Notes: generated by a model not told the origin, from the sequence alone. Positions 1 through 7,081 are shown, counted from the stretch's first letter. The stretch is 14,965 bases of DNA from JAGTRP01 sp035655235 (GCA_035655235.1 DASRUX010000440.1:1-14965); one strand, 5' to 3'. Numbers and translations are program-made.

Positions 1-237
1 AACGCCGCTCAGGGCGTTAACAGATGACGTACCCGAGTTCACCGTTCCAGCAGCTGCAGACTTACCGTAAATCATGGTATTGGTACCACGGGCAGCCGCC
101 TCAACACCCTTCATGACCCCGGCGCGGGCATCAGAACTCAAATCCACAAATTTCGGCAGAGCCGTTGCGGCCAGGATGCCGAGGATGACGATCACCACGA
201 TCAGTTCGACCAGGGTGAAACCCTTTTGCTTAGACAT
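1..237 (-). CDS. Type IV prepilin, MshA-like major pilin (partial, C-terminus outside window)
   Basis: This is the N-terminal 79 residues of a prepilin; the gene continues past base 1. The protein opens with a six-residue basic leader (MSKQKG) and then the class III signal FTLVEL, so prepilin peptidase would cut after Gly6 and N-methylate Phe7, with Glu at mature position 5. A hydrophobic assembly helix of about 20 residues follows (VVIVILGILAATALP), then FVDLSSDAR, a pattern typical of MSHA and related pseudopilins. The ATG at 235-237 is preceded by a strong ribosome binding site (AAGGAAG) about 6 bases upstream. It lies 36 bases after the stop of the neighbouring prepilin, with which it shares most of its N-terminal helix. 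Being last of the visible pilus genes and having the better ribosome site fits the major pilin role, but that is inference. Confidence 0.85.
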   Translation of the reverse strand, partial: MSKQKGFTLVELIVVIVILGILAATALPKFVDLSSDARAGVMKGVEAAARGTNTMIYGKSAAAGTVNSGTSSVNALSGV

Positions 238-273
238 TGCTACTTCCTTTCGACAAATCGGAATGTTTAGGAA

Positions 274-774
274 TTAGTTACAGGGAGCGGTGCCGGAGAG
301 GCCGATACTCGGAGCGCCATTGACTGCGGCGGGCGGCGTGTAGGTGAACAGACAGGAACCGGCAGTGGGAGACGGCACTTCGATGGACAGGGTGGTGCTG
401 GTACCGGCATTGGCGATCCAGTAGTCCACCCCAGCGGTAGCGCTGGTGTTGGCATTCAGGCCGGCGGCGGCCACGATGCCGCTCAGGTCGGCGGTCGGAT
501 AAAGGTTGAAGCCGGTGACGCTCAGGCCTTCAAGGGCAAGGGTGGAGGTCCCGGCGGCGCAGGCGGTAGGGGAGGTGCCGGCAGTCACCAGACACTGGGC
601 ATGGAACAGGGCGGAAGCGGCGCGGACGGAACCCAAGGCGCCTTGCAGCTTGGCCTGCCGGGCTTGTACCTGCAGGTCCACAAAGCGGGGCAACGCAACG
701 GCGGCGAGAATACCCAGGATAACGATGACAACGACCAATTCGATCAGGGTAAAACCCTGTTGAGTCTTCTTCAT
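274..774 (-). CDS. Type IV prepilin, MshB/MshA-like
   Basis: A 166-residue prepilin. Its leader MKKTQQG is followed by FTLIELVVVIVILGILAA, giving a prepilin peptidase site after Gly7, Glu at mature position 5 and an alpha-1 assembly helix. The globular part is rich in Ala, Ser, Thr and Gly and has four cysteines: two in the CLVTAGTSPTAC stretch, one in SCLF and one in the terminal APCN. These could form disulfides, including a C-terminal D-region-like loop. I chose the ATG at 772-774 rather than the longer reading from 819 because GGGGAGGAAACATA lies directly upstream and the leader then has normal length. It is separated from the preceding prepilin by about 100 AT-rich bases, which may carry its own promoter. 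In MSHA loci this position is held by mshB, next to mshA; the assignment by position is inference. Confidence 0.88.
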   Translation of the reverse strand: MKKTQQGFTLIELVVVIVILGILAAVALPRFVDLQVQARQAKLQGALGSVRAASALFHAQCLVTAGTSPTACAAGTSTLALEGLSVTGFNLYPTADLSGIVAAAGLNANTSATAGVDYWIANAGTSTTLSIEVPSPTAGSCLFTYTPPAAVNGAPSIGLSGTAPCN

Positions 775-876
775 TATGTTTCCTCCCCGAGGATTTATTT
801 TTGAGTTAATCAACATCAAACGTCACAACTATATAACAAAAGTCAATGCGGTGTTTAGGGTTGCTCTCACGAAAAA
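775..876 (-). promoter_or_regulatory. AT-rich leader of the pilin genes, possible internal promoter
   Basis: This 102-base gap between two prepilin genes is clearly more AT-rich than its surroundings. On the minus strand it contains TTGACT followed shortly by TTATATAGT, then a long A/T-rich leader ending in the ribosome site GGGGAGG. The TTGACT and TATAGT elements are too close together to be a standard -35/-10 pair, so no precise promoter can be drawn. An extra promoter here would allow the structural pilins to be expressed above the assembly proteins. No intrinsic terminator hairpin with a T tract was seen. Confidence 0.3.
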
Positions 877-1395
877 TCACCGCAGCAGATGGTCAAACCA
901 ACGGTATATGCCGACCGGCCGCAGGCTCACGTAAGCAACGCCGGCCTGGGCGGTTTCCTGCCCCGCCGTATTGCGCCCGACCGCCGCAAAGCGGATGTCT
1001 TTTCCACCGTCTTCCGCCAGGAAGCGCTCCGACCGGGAGACGCGATAGACCACCTGCTGGGCGGCCTCGTCGAAGTACCAATACCCTGGAGCCGCGCCGA
1101 CCTGCCAGGCGCCGCCGTAGTTGCCCGGCTTTTCCTCCATGAGGTCGAAGGGATTCCGTTGAGGCAGGCGGCGCAACTCTTCCCAGCGATTGGCGGATAT
1201 CAGTTCTGCCGAGCGGATGTGCAGGGCAGTTTTCAAGGTGGATATTCCGTTGTCCACGACGGCAGCCTCGGCGGCCTCCTGGTAGAAGCGCAAGCGTTCC
1301 AGGCCGATGCCAGCAAGGATGGAGACGACGACGATGACCACCGCCAGTTCCAGCAGGGTGAATCCCGATTGGCCCCGTCTCTCCCTCATCGCCAT
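877..1395 (-). CDS. Prepilin-like protein in the MshF position
   Basis: A 172-residue protein (MAMRERRGQSG...) with a positively charged leader ending in Gly, then FTLLELAVVIVVVSILAGIG. This is a type IV prepilin cleavage site with the conserved Glu and a membrane helix. After the helix comes an amphipathic stretch (residues about 35-65), then motifs NPFDLM, NYGG, GYWYFDE and VVYRV. The start at 1393-1395 leaves 2 bases after the mshG stop codon, indicating translational coupling; an in-frame ATG two codons later is an alternative. In MSHA clusters mshF lies between mshG and mshB, and this gene has the same place. I did not recognise the C-terminal part with certainty. It may be a minor pseudopilin or an MshF-type accessory protein of the pilus base. 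Confidence 0.75.
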   Translation of the reverse strand: MAMRERRGQSGFTLLELAVVIVVVSILAGIGLERLRFYQEAAEAAVVDNGISTLKTALHIRSAELISANRWEELRRLPQRNPFDLMEEKPGNYGGAWQVGAAPGYWYFDEAAQQVVYRVSRSERFLAEDGGKDIRFAAVGRNTAGQETAQAGVAYVSLRPVGIYRWFDHLLR

Positions 1396-1397
1396 GC

Positions 1398-2627
1398 CTA
1401 TTTCTTGAACGCCGCCTTGCCCAGGTCCCACATGGGCAGGAAGACACCGAGGGCAAGGATGAGCACCAGAACGCCGAGGGCGACGATCAGGATGGGTTCG
1501 ATCTGGGCGCCGAGGGTCTTGAGTTCGTACTCGACCTCCCGCTGATACATCTGCCCGATCTCTTCCATCATGTCGTCCAGGGCGCCGGATTCTTCGCCCA
1601 CCGCCACCATCTGGAGCACCACGGGGGTGAAGAAGCCCGCCGAGATGGCGGCCCGTAGCACGCTTTCGCCCCGCTCCACGTTGTCCCGCATGCCGTCGAT
1701 GCGCTTGGCGATGTAGCTGTTATCCACCGTCTGGGCCGAATTGGCCAAGGCCTGCATGAGTGGGACGCCGCTACGGGTACCCAGGGCGAAACTGCGGGCG
1801 AAACGGGCCAGGGCCGCCTTGTGGAGTATCTTGCCGGCGATGGGGATGCGCAGCGCGATGGCCTCCCAGTCGTAGCGCCCCTTCGGCGTCGACGTCCAGG
1901 CCCGGAAGGCGAAGACGGCCGCCACCAACCCTCCCAGCATGGCCGGCCACCAAGCCACCATGAAATCCGAAAAGCCGAGGAGCAGCCGGGTCATGAGGGG
2001 CAACTCGGCGCCGAACCCCTTGAACACCTTGGCGAAGGCCGGGATGACGAAGAGGTTGATGACGACGATGGCGACCGCCATGGCGATGATCACGAACACG
2101 GGATAGCGCAGGGCCGCTTTCACCTGCTCGCGCATGAAGCGCTCGAACTCCAGGTGCTCGAAAAGCCGCAGGAAGATTTCTTCGAGAAGGCCGGTGGCCT
2201 CGCCGACCCGGACCATGGAGATGTAGAAGGCGGAAAACACCTTGGGATGGCGGGCCAGGGCGACGGAAAGCTCCCGTCCGGCTTCCAGGCTTTCCCGCAC
2301 GTCCCGGATGACTTCCTTCATGGCCGGATTGGTGGCCGATTCCTGCAGGCCGGCCAGGGCGCGCATGATGGGCACCCCCGCCTTGAGCAGGGTATGGAGT
2401 TGCCGGGAAAAGAGCAGAATGTCGATATGCCCGACCACGGGCTTGAACAACTGGATGCCATCCGATTTGGCGCTGGTGCCGGCGGCCTTCCGGGTTTCCT
2501 TGATCTCGATCGGGGTCAGCCCCTGCCCGAGGAGCAGGTCCGCAACCATGCCGGCGGACGCGCCCTCCAGCACCCCCTCGACCATCTGGCCGCCGGAATT
2601 GCGTCCCTTGTAGGCGAAATTGGGCAC
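1398..2627 (-). CDS. mshG: Type IV pilus/MSHA inner-membrane platform protein MshG (GspF/PilC family)
   Basis: A 409-residue GspF-family protein, the inner-membrane platform coupling the assembly ATPase to pilin polymerisation. The N-terminus (PNFAYKGRNSGGQMVEGVLE) is the family's usual opening. Two GspF domain repeats follow, roughly residues 70-195 and 275-398. Predicted membrane segments lie at about 176-196, 222-244 and 378-400, the usual three-helix layout. The start is GTG at 2625-2627; the next in-frame ATG would remove the conserved N-terminus. It begins 6 bases after the mshE stop, with GAGG inside the end of mshE as likely ribosome site, so the two are probably coupled. The membership (MshG rather than PilC or GspF) is based on the adjacent MshE-type ATPase and MSHA-like order. 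Confidence 0.9.
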   Translation of the reverse strand: MPNFAYKGRNSGGQMVEGVLEGASAGMVADLLLGQGLTPIEIKETRKAAGTSAKSDGIQLFKPVVGHIDILLFSRQLHTLLKAGVPIMRALAGLQESATNPAMKEVIRDVRESLEAGRELSVALARHPKVFSAFYISMVRVGEATGLLEEIFLRLFEHLEFERFMREQVKAALRYPVFVIIAMAVAIVVINLFVIPAFAKVFKGFGAELPLMTRLLLGFSDFMVAWWPAMLGGLVAAVFAFRAWTSTPKGRYDWEAIALRIPIAGKILHKAALARFARSFALGTRSGVPLMQALANSAQTVDNSYIAKRIDGMRDNVERGESVLRAAISAGFFTPVVLQMVAVGEESGALDDMMEEIGQMYQREVEYELKTLGAQIEPILIVALGVLVLILALGVFLPMWDLGKAAFKK

Positions 2628-2633
2628 GGCCGC

Positions 2634-4343
2634 TTATCCCTCGAACTGGTTGCTGATGCGCATGGCTTCGCTCACCGTCGTCCGGCCGGCGAGCACCAGC
2701 CGCACGGCGTCTCGCCGCAGGGTTTCCCCGGCCATCTGGCGGCGGGCGGCCTGCATGAAGACGCCGGGATCGCCCTGGTTAACCGCCTCGACGACCTCGT
2801 CGGACATTTCCAGGAACTCATACACCCCAGTCCGCCCCTGGTAGCCGGTATTGGCGCAGTGGGAACATCCCCGGCCATGGAGGTAGTGATGCGCCCCCAC
2901 CTGGTCGCCCAGTTCGTAACGCAGCCACTCGTGCTCGTTGGGATTGAGGGGGTAGGGTTCCTTGCAGTTCTCGCAGATCACCCGCACCAGGCGCTGGGCC
3001 ATGACCATATGCACCGACAGGGCCACCATGTACTTGGGCACCCCCATGTCCAGCAGGCGGATGGGGGTGGTGATGGCGTCGTTGGTGTGGAGGGTGGACA
3101 ACACCAGGTGGCCGGTCATGGCGGCCCGCATGCCAATTTCCGCCGTTTCCTGATCGCGCATTTCGCCGATGAGGACGATGTCCGGGTCCTGGCGCAGCAC
3201 GGTACGGAGCACCCGGGAGAAGGACAGGTCGATTTTTTCGTGGACCTGGACCTGGTTGAGGCCGGCGAGACGGTATTCCACCGGGTCCTCGACGGTGATG
3301 ACCTTCTTTTCGGTGCTGTTGAGTTCGTTCAGGGCGGCGTAGAGGGTCGTCGTCTTGCCGGAACCAGTGGGACCGGTCACCAGCACCATGCCGCTCGGCC
3401 GCTCCAGGGAATGGCGGAAGCGTTCCAGAACCCGGGCCGGCATGCCGACCTTTTCCAGGGCCAGGAGGCCGGTGTTCTGGTTGAGGAGACGCATCACCAC
3501 CGACTCGCCGTACTGGGTCGGCAGGGTCGAGATACGCACATCCACCGGGGCGTTCCGCACCCGGATGTTGAAGCGGCCGTCCTGGGGCAGGCGCTTTTCG
3601 GAAATATCCAGGCCGGACATGAGCTTCAGGCGCAGGGCCACCGCCGTGGCGATCTTGGCATCGGCCTCGGTCTGAACGTGGAGCACCCCGTCGATACGGA
3701 AACGGATGCGCAGGGACTTTTCCTGGGGCTCGAAGTGGATGTCGGAGGCCCGCAAGCGCATCGCTTCCTCGAACACCGTATGGAGCAGCTTGACCACCGG
3801 CGCGTCTTCTGCCCCCGGCGTAAAGCCCAGGAGGTCGCCGAATTCGACCGGGATGTCGCCCAGTTCAGCAGTCAGCTCCTTGGCCAGGCCCGTGATCTGT
3901 TCGCCCCGGTGGTAGACCCGGTCGATCATGGCCAGCAACTGGCTTTCGGTGACCACGGCCAGATCGATTTCCTGCTTCACGATCCGGGTGATGTCGTCGT
4001 AGGCCTGGAGGTCGGTGGGGTCGGACAGGGCAATCTGGAGGCGGCCGTCCGGCGTGCGGTCCATGGCCAGGGCCCGATAGCGCCGCGCCGCCGGTTCCGG
4101 CAGCAGCTTGATGATTTCCGGCTTGGGATTAAAGGTCTTGAGATCGATGAAGGGGATGCGCAGCTGGCGCGCAAGCGCCTTGGAGATTCCCTCCTCCGTC
4201 ACGAAGCCGCTATCGACGAAGATGCGGCCGAGCTTGCGGCCGGTGGCTTTTTGCTGCTGCAGCGCTTGGCCGAGCTGTTCTTCGGTCAGCAATCCTTGCT
4301 GTATCAGCAGGTCGCCCAGGCGAATTTTTTGCGGGGGAGGCAT
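2634..4343 (-). CDS. mshE: Pilus assembly ATPase MshE with c-di-GMP-binding MshEN domain (GspE/PilB family)
   Basis: A 569-residue hexameric secretion ATPase that powers pilus extension. The N-terminus carries both 24-residue c-di-GMP-binding motifs of the MshEN domain: residues 8-31 (RLG, G17-L18-L19, L24, L28, Q31) and residues 37-60 (KLG, G46-F47-V48, I53, L57, Q60), separated by five residues. The catalytic half has Walker A GPTGSGKT at 324-331, a Walker B region around 386-394 (DPDIVLIGE), a His box (GHLVLSTLHTND) and a tetracysteine zinc site at C457/C460 and C493/C496. Length and layout match MshE and PilB relatives. The ATG at 4341-4343 has GGAG 8 bases upstream. It is the first gene of the pilus cluster; upstream is the divergent trmL, so the remaining MSHA genes (mshI-N) are not contiguous on this side. 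Confidence 0.94.
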   Translation of the reverse strand: MPPPQKIRLGDLLIQQGLLTEEQLGQALQQQKATGRKLGRIFVDSGFVTEEGISKALARQLRIPFIDLKTFNPKPEIIKLLPEPAARRYRALAMDRTPDGRLQIALSDPTDLQAYDDITRIVKQEIDLAVVTESQLLAMIDRVYHRGEQITGLAKELTAELGDIPVEFGDLLGFTPGAEDAPVVKLLHTVFEEAMRLRASDIHFEPQEKSLRIRFRIDGVLHVQTEADAKIATAVALRLKLMSGLDISEKRLPQDGRFNIRVRNAPVDVRISTLPTQYGESVVMRLLNQNTGLLALEKVGMPARVLERFRHSLERPSGMVLVTGPTGSGKTTTLYAALNELNSTEKKVITVEDPVEYRLAGLNQVQVHEKIDLSFSRVLRTVLRQDPDIVLIGEMRDQETAEIGMRAAMTGHLVLSTLHTNDAITTPIRLLDMGVPKYMVALSVHMVMAQRLVRVICENCKEPYPLNPNEHEWLRYELGDQVGAHHYLHGRGCSHCANTGYQGRTGVYEFLEMSDEVVEAVNQGDPGVFMQAARRQMAGETLRRDAVRLVLAGRTTVSEAMRISNQFEG

Positions 4344-4435
4344 CCCAATCTCCGAGTTAACCTTAGAATTCTTCTTTAATCTTTTGAATTCCTAGGGTAT
4401 TTTCGCACGTTACGCGTTTTTGCCAAGCCTGACAA
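4344..4435. promoter_or_regulatory. Divergent mshE/trmL control region with imperfect dyad
   Basis: This 92-base gap separates two divergent genes and must hold both promoters. It is AT-rich between about 4360 and 4405. An imperfect inverted repeat is visible: CCTTAGAATTC at 4361-4371 and GAATTCCTAGG at 4386-4396 match at 9 of 11 positions after reverse complementing, with a 14-base spacer. That size is compatible with an operator, but no transcription factor can be named. No confident -35/-10 pair or sigma-54 element was found. Confidence 0.4.
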
Positions 4436-4900
4436 GTGTTTGCCGTCGTCCTATACCAGCCAGAAATCCCGCCCAACACGGGCAATATCATCCGCCTTTG
4501 CGCCAATACCGGGGCGGAATTGCATCTCGTCGAGCCCCTGGGATTCGACTTCACCGACAAGGCGCTCAAGCGGGCCGGCCTGGATTACCACGAATACGCC
4601 CGGGTCATGCGCCACGCCGATTGGGAGAAGGCCAAGACAGCCCTTGCCGGCCGGCGCCTGTTCGCCATGACCACCAAGGGATCGGGAAGCCCGTTTTCCA
4701 CGGAATTGAAGGCCGGCGACGTATTCGTTTTCGGCTGCGAGACGGCCGGACTGCCGCCGGAAGTCCTTGCGGAATTCCCGCCGGAACAGCGCCTGCGCCT
4801 GCCCATGCTTGCGGGCCAGCGCAGCCTCAACCTGTCCAACGCGGCGGCAGTCACCGTCTTTGAAGCCTGGCGCCAGGCCGGCTTCGCCGGCAGCGTTTAG
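4436..4900 (+). CDS. trmL: tRNA (cytidine/uridine-34 2'-O)-methyltransferase TrmL
   Basis: A 154-residue SPOUT-class methyltransferase that methylates the 2'-O of the wobble base (position 34) in tRNA-Leu isoacceptors using S-adenosylmethionine. The family signatures are in order: PEIPPNTGNIIRLCANTG near the N-terminus, the GLDYHEYARV segment, FGCETAGLP, and the C-terminal LNLSNAAAVTVFEAWRQ that forms the knotted SAM pocket. Length is the usual 150-160 residues. The start is GTG at 4436; no in-frame ATG gives the conserved N-terminus (FAVVLYQPEIPPNTGN). The ribosome binding site is weak. The stop codon TAG at 4898-4900 overlaps the stop of convergent gpsA. In E. coli trmL also lies next to the gpsA region, though on the same strand. 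Confidence 0.96.
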   Translation: MFAVVLYQPEIPPNTGNIIRLCANTGAELHLVEPLGFDFTDKALKRAGLDYHEYARVMRHADWEKAKTALAGRRLFAMTTKGSGSPFSTELKAGDVFVFGCETAGLPPEVLAEFPPEQRLRLPMLAGQRSLNLSNAAAVTVFEAWRQAGFAGSV

Positions 4901-5889
4901 GCGACTTCTTCCTTGGGATCCCGGGCCAGCAGGCCTTCCAGGGCCTGCCGCGCCGACATGCGGCCATCCAGCACGGCGGCCACGGCCATGGAGATGGGCA
5001 TGTCCACATCGAGCCGACGGGCCAGGCGATCCACCTCCCGGGCGGTGTGAACACCCTCGGCAACGTGGCCCAGGTCCTCAAGAATTTGGGCTAGGGTCTT
5101 GCCCTCGGCCAGGCCGAGGCCGACCCGGCGGTTCCGGGAAAGGTCGCCGGTGCAGGTCAGGATCAGGTCCCCCATGCCGGCCAGGCCCATGAAGGTGTCC
5201 CGGCGAGCGCCCAGGGCAGCGCCCAGACGGGCGATTTCGGCCAGCCCCCGGGTCATCAGCGCGGCACGGGAGTTGAGGCCGAGGCCGAGGCCGTCACAGA
5301 CGCCGGTGGCGATGGCGAGGACGTTCTTCACCGCCCCGCCGACTTCCACGCCGACCAGGTCGTCGTTGGCATAGATGCGCAGGTTACCGTCATGAAGTTC
5401 CCGGGCCATGCGGCGGGCGAATTCCCCATCATTGGCGGCCAGTGAAACCGCCGTCGGCTGCCCGGAAGCGACTTCCTGGGCGAAACTCGGGCCGGACAGG
5501 GCGCCGTAGACGCCGCCTCGCTCCCCCAAGATCTCTTTCACCACCTGATGGGGCAGCAGGCCGGTACCGGACTCGAACCCCTTGCACACCCAGACCAGGG
5601 GGACGGCAACGCCGAGGTCGCGCACCGCCTCGACGGTGGAGCGCAGGGCGGCAATGGGCGTGGCTACGATGAGCACCTCGGCGCCGGACACGGCGGCGGC
5701 GAAATCAGCGGTGACCGCGATGCCCTCGGGGACCGGATAACCGGGGAGGAAACGGATATTTTCCCGGTGACGGACGATATCCTCCGCCACATCCTCATCC
5801 CGCGACCACAGGGTGACTGCGTGCTTGCGGGCAAACGCGATGGCAAGCGCCGTGCCCCAGGCGCCGGCGGCCAGAACCGTGATGTTCAT
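4897..5889 (-). CDS. gpsA: NAD(P)H-dependent glycerol-3-phosphate dehydrogenase GpsA
   Basis: A 330-residue cytosolic enzyme reducing dihydroxyacetone phosphate to sn-glycerol 3-phosphate for phospholipid synthesis. The Rossmann opening is VLAAGAWGTALA, followed by catalytic Lys188 in GGAVKNVLAIATG and the substrate-binding NSRAALMTRG and GLAGMGDLILTCTGDLSRNRR segments. Length is normal. The first glycine of the dinucleotide motif (GxGxxG, usually GAGxWG) is alanine here (A7-A8-G9-A10-W11-G12); the codon is GCC. I chose ATG 5887-5889, which overlaps the stop of the upstream SH3 gene as ATGA; a longer reading from 5994 is only a frame extension. Its stop TAA (minus strand) overlaps the trmL stop from the other side, so there is no room for a terminator between them. 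Confidence 0.96.
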   Translation of the reverse strand: MNITVLAAGAWGTALAIAFARKHAVTLWSRDEDVAEDIVRHRENIRFLPGYPVPEGIAVTADFAAAVSGAEVLIVATPIAALRSTVEAVRDLGVAVPLVWVCKGFESGTGLLPHQVVKEILGERGGVYGALSGPSFAQEVASGQPTAVSLAANDGEFARRMARELHDGNLRIYANDDLVGVEVGGAVKNVLAIATGVCDGLGLGLNSRAALMTRGLAEIARLGAALGARRDTFMGLAGMGDLILTCTGDLSRNRRVGLGLAEGKTLAQILEDLGHVAEGVHTAREVDRLARRLDVDMPISMAVAAVLDGRMSARQALEGLLARDPKEEVA

Positions 5890-6332
5890 AGGCCCCAGAC
5901 CTGGGTCGTCTTGATGAAACCGGTGGAACCGTCCCGATGGCGCACCTTCGCCCAGCCGGATGAAGCCGCACCGAGGAAATCGAGGGCGACCCACTTGTCG
6001 GCCAGGAAGGCGATGGGGGCGTCGGGCTGATCGGCCTGGCGCACCTCACCCCGGGGCGCGACGACGACCACGGTGCGGCGCTCGCTCAGGTACTTGCCTT
6101 CGATCCAGGCCAGGGTGCCTTCGGCATCCCGGACCTTGGCCCAGGCGTCCAGCTTGACCACCAGTTCGACCGGAGTCAGCTGCTTTACGAGATACAGCTT
6201 CTTGCCCTTTGCCGACGGAGCGTCGTAAAGGATTGCGACGGGCGCCTCCACCGAACGGTAGTCCAGGGCGGCCGCAGGGAAGGCGCAGGCAGCCATCGCC
6301 AGAGAAACCAGAACCCGCCGCAGCATAGCCAT
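5886..6332 (-). CDS. Exported SH3-domain protein
   Basis: A 148-residue protein with a clear Sec signal peptide: MAMLRRVLVSLAMAACAFPAAA, then LDYRSV, with cleavage likely after the AAA. The mature part looks like two bacterial SH3-like (SH3_3/SH3_4) repeats, roughly residues 24-90 (APVAILYDAPSAKGKKLYLV ... WAKVRDAEGTLAWIEGKYL) and 98-147 (WAKVRHRDGSTGFIKTTQVW). Each repeat ends in a WAKVRxxxG strand followed by a G-F/W-I hairpin. Such domains often bind peptidoglycan or periplasmic partners. The start overlaps the secB stop by one base (TAATG) and its stop overlaps the gpsA start (ATGA), so all three are coupled. It sits where E. coli has no gene between secB and gpsA. The specific function is unknown. 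Confidence 0.85.
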   Translation of the reverse strand: MAMLRRVLVSLAMAACAFPAAALDYRSVEAPVAILYDAPSAKGKKLYLVKQLTPVELVVKLDAWAKVRDAEGTLAWIEGKYLSERRTVVVVAPRGEVRQADQPDAPIAFLADKWVALDFLGAASSGWAKVRHRDGSTGFIKTTQVWGL

Positions 6333-6799
6333 TACTGGATGGGAACTTCGTGGGGGCCGGAAGCCTGTTGCTCCTCCAGGCGGGACATGTACATGGCTTC
6401 GAAATTGACCGGCTGCAGCACGATGGGGGAGAAGCCGGCGCGGGTGACGGCATCGGCCACCACTTCCCGGGCATAGGGGAAGAGGATGTTCGGGCAGGCC
6501 ACGGCCACCAGGGGCTCCATCTGTTCCTGGGGAATATTGACGATGCGGAAGACGCCGCCCTGGCCGACTTCCACCAGGAAGAGGGTCCGCTCTTCCACCT
6601 TGGCGGTGACGGTGACGGTGAGGACCACCTCGTAAGCGCCCTCGCCCAGGCTGCGCCCTTCGGTGCTCAGCTGGATGTCGACCTGGGGCGCTTCGCGCTC
6701 CAGGAAAGCTTCCGGCGCATTGGGAACTTCGACGGAGAGGTCCTTGATGTAGATCTTTTCGATGCCGAAGCCCGGCGCGTCATTCTGTTCCATGGTCAT
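6332..6799 (-). CDS. secB: Protein-export chaperone SecB
   Basis: A 155-residue cytosolic chaperone that forms tetramers, holds preproteins unfolded and delivers them to SecA. Recognisable features are FGIEKIYIKDLSVEVPNAP near the N-terminus, the beta strands of the substrate groove (YEVVLTVTVTAK), and the highly conserved CPNILFPYAREVVADAVTRAG and LQPVNFEAMY segments, followed by a short acidic/polar tail. Two in-frame ATG codons lie at 6797-6799 and 6791-6793; the second has GAAAG at better spacing, so the true protein may be two residues shorter. It follows grxC by about 20 bases and its stop TAA shares one base with the SH3 gene start. The grxC-secB-gpsA linkage is the same as in E. coli. 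Confidence 0.97.
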   Translation of the reverse strand: MTMEQNDAPGFGIEKIYIKDLSVEVPNAPEAFLEREAPQVDIQLSTEGRSLGEGAYEVVLTVTVTAKVEERTLFLVEVGQGGVFRIVNIPQEQMEPLVAVACPNILFPYAREVVADAVTRAGFSPIVLQPVNFEAMYMSRLEEQQASGPHEVPIQ

Positions 6800-6817
6800 C
6801 TTTCAGGTTGTGGTTCG

Positions 6818-7081
6818 TTATTCGCCGGCCAGCAGCGGCAGCAGCTTGCCGGCGGCGTCGAGGGCGTAGAGATCGTCGCAGCCGCCCACATGGGTGTCGC
6901 CGATGTAGATCTGGGGCACGGTGCGGCGCTGGGTCTTTTCCATCATCTCGTCCCGCATTTCGGGCTGGAGGTCGACCCGAACCTCCTCGATGTCGGTGAC
7001 GCCCCGGGCGGCCAGCAGTTGCTTGGCCCGGATGCAGTACGGGCAGACTGCCGTCGTATACATGCGGACGTGGGCGGTCAT
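6818..7081 (-). CDS. grxC: Glutaredoxin 3 (GrxC)
   Basis: An 87-residue dithiol glutaredoxin that reduces protein disulfides and glutathione mixed disulfides with glutathione. The active site is C13-P-Y-C16 just after the first strand (VRMYTTAVCPYC). The cis-proline TVPQIYI and the glutathione-binding GGCDDLYAL motif follow in the usual places, and length is standard for GrxC. The start ATG at 7079-7081 shares one base with the stop of the upstream rhodanese gene (TAATG), showing coupling; a longer reading from 7222 runs through the rhodanese gene and is discarded. The position between yibN and secB matches E. coli. Confidence 0.97.
   Translation of the reverse strand: MTAHVRMYTTAVCPYCIRAKQLLAARGVTDIEEVRVDLQPEMRDEMMEKTQRRTVPQIYIGDTHVGGCDDLYALDAAGKLLPLLAGE

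Noticed and set aside
1821..4379. An 852-codon open reading frame on the plus strand
   Set aside because: It lies antisense to mshG and mshE, whose motifs are unmistakable. Its translation is biased to His, Gly, Asp and Gln with no domain pattern, as expected for the opposite strand of high-GC genes.
5890..5994. N-terminal extension of gpsA, and similar extensions of ribD (to 14053), nrdR (to 14181), grxC (to 7222) and yibN (to 7701)
   Set aside because: The extra residues are not part of the families and run through neighbouring genes. The internal starts give canonical N-termini and overlapping or closely spaced coupling.
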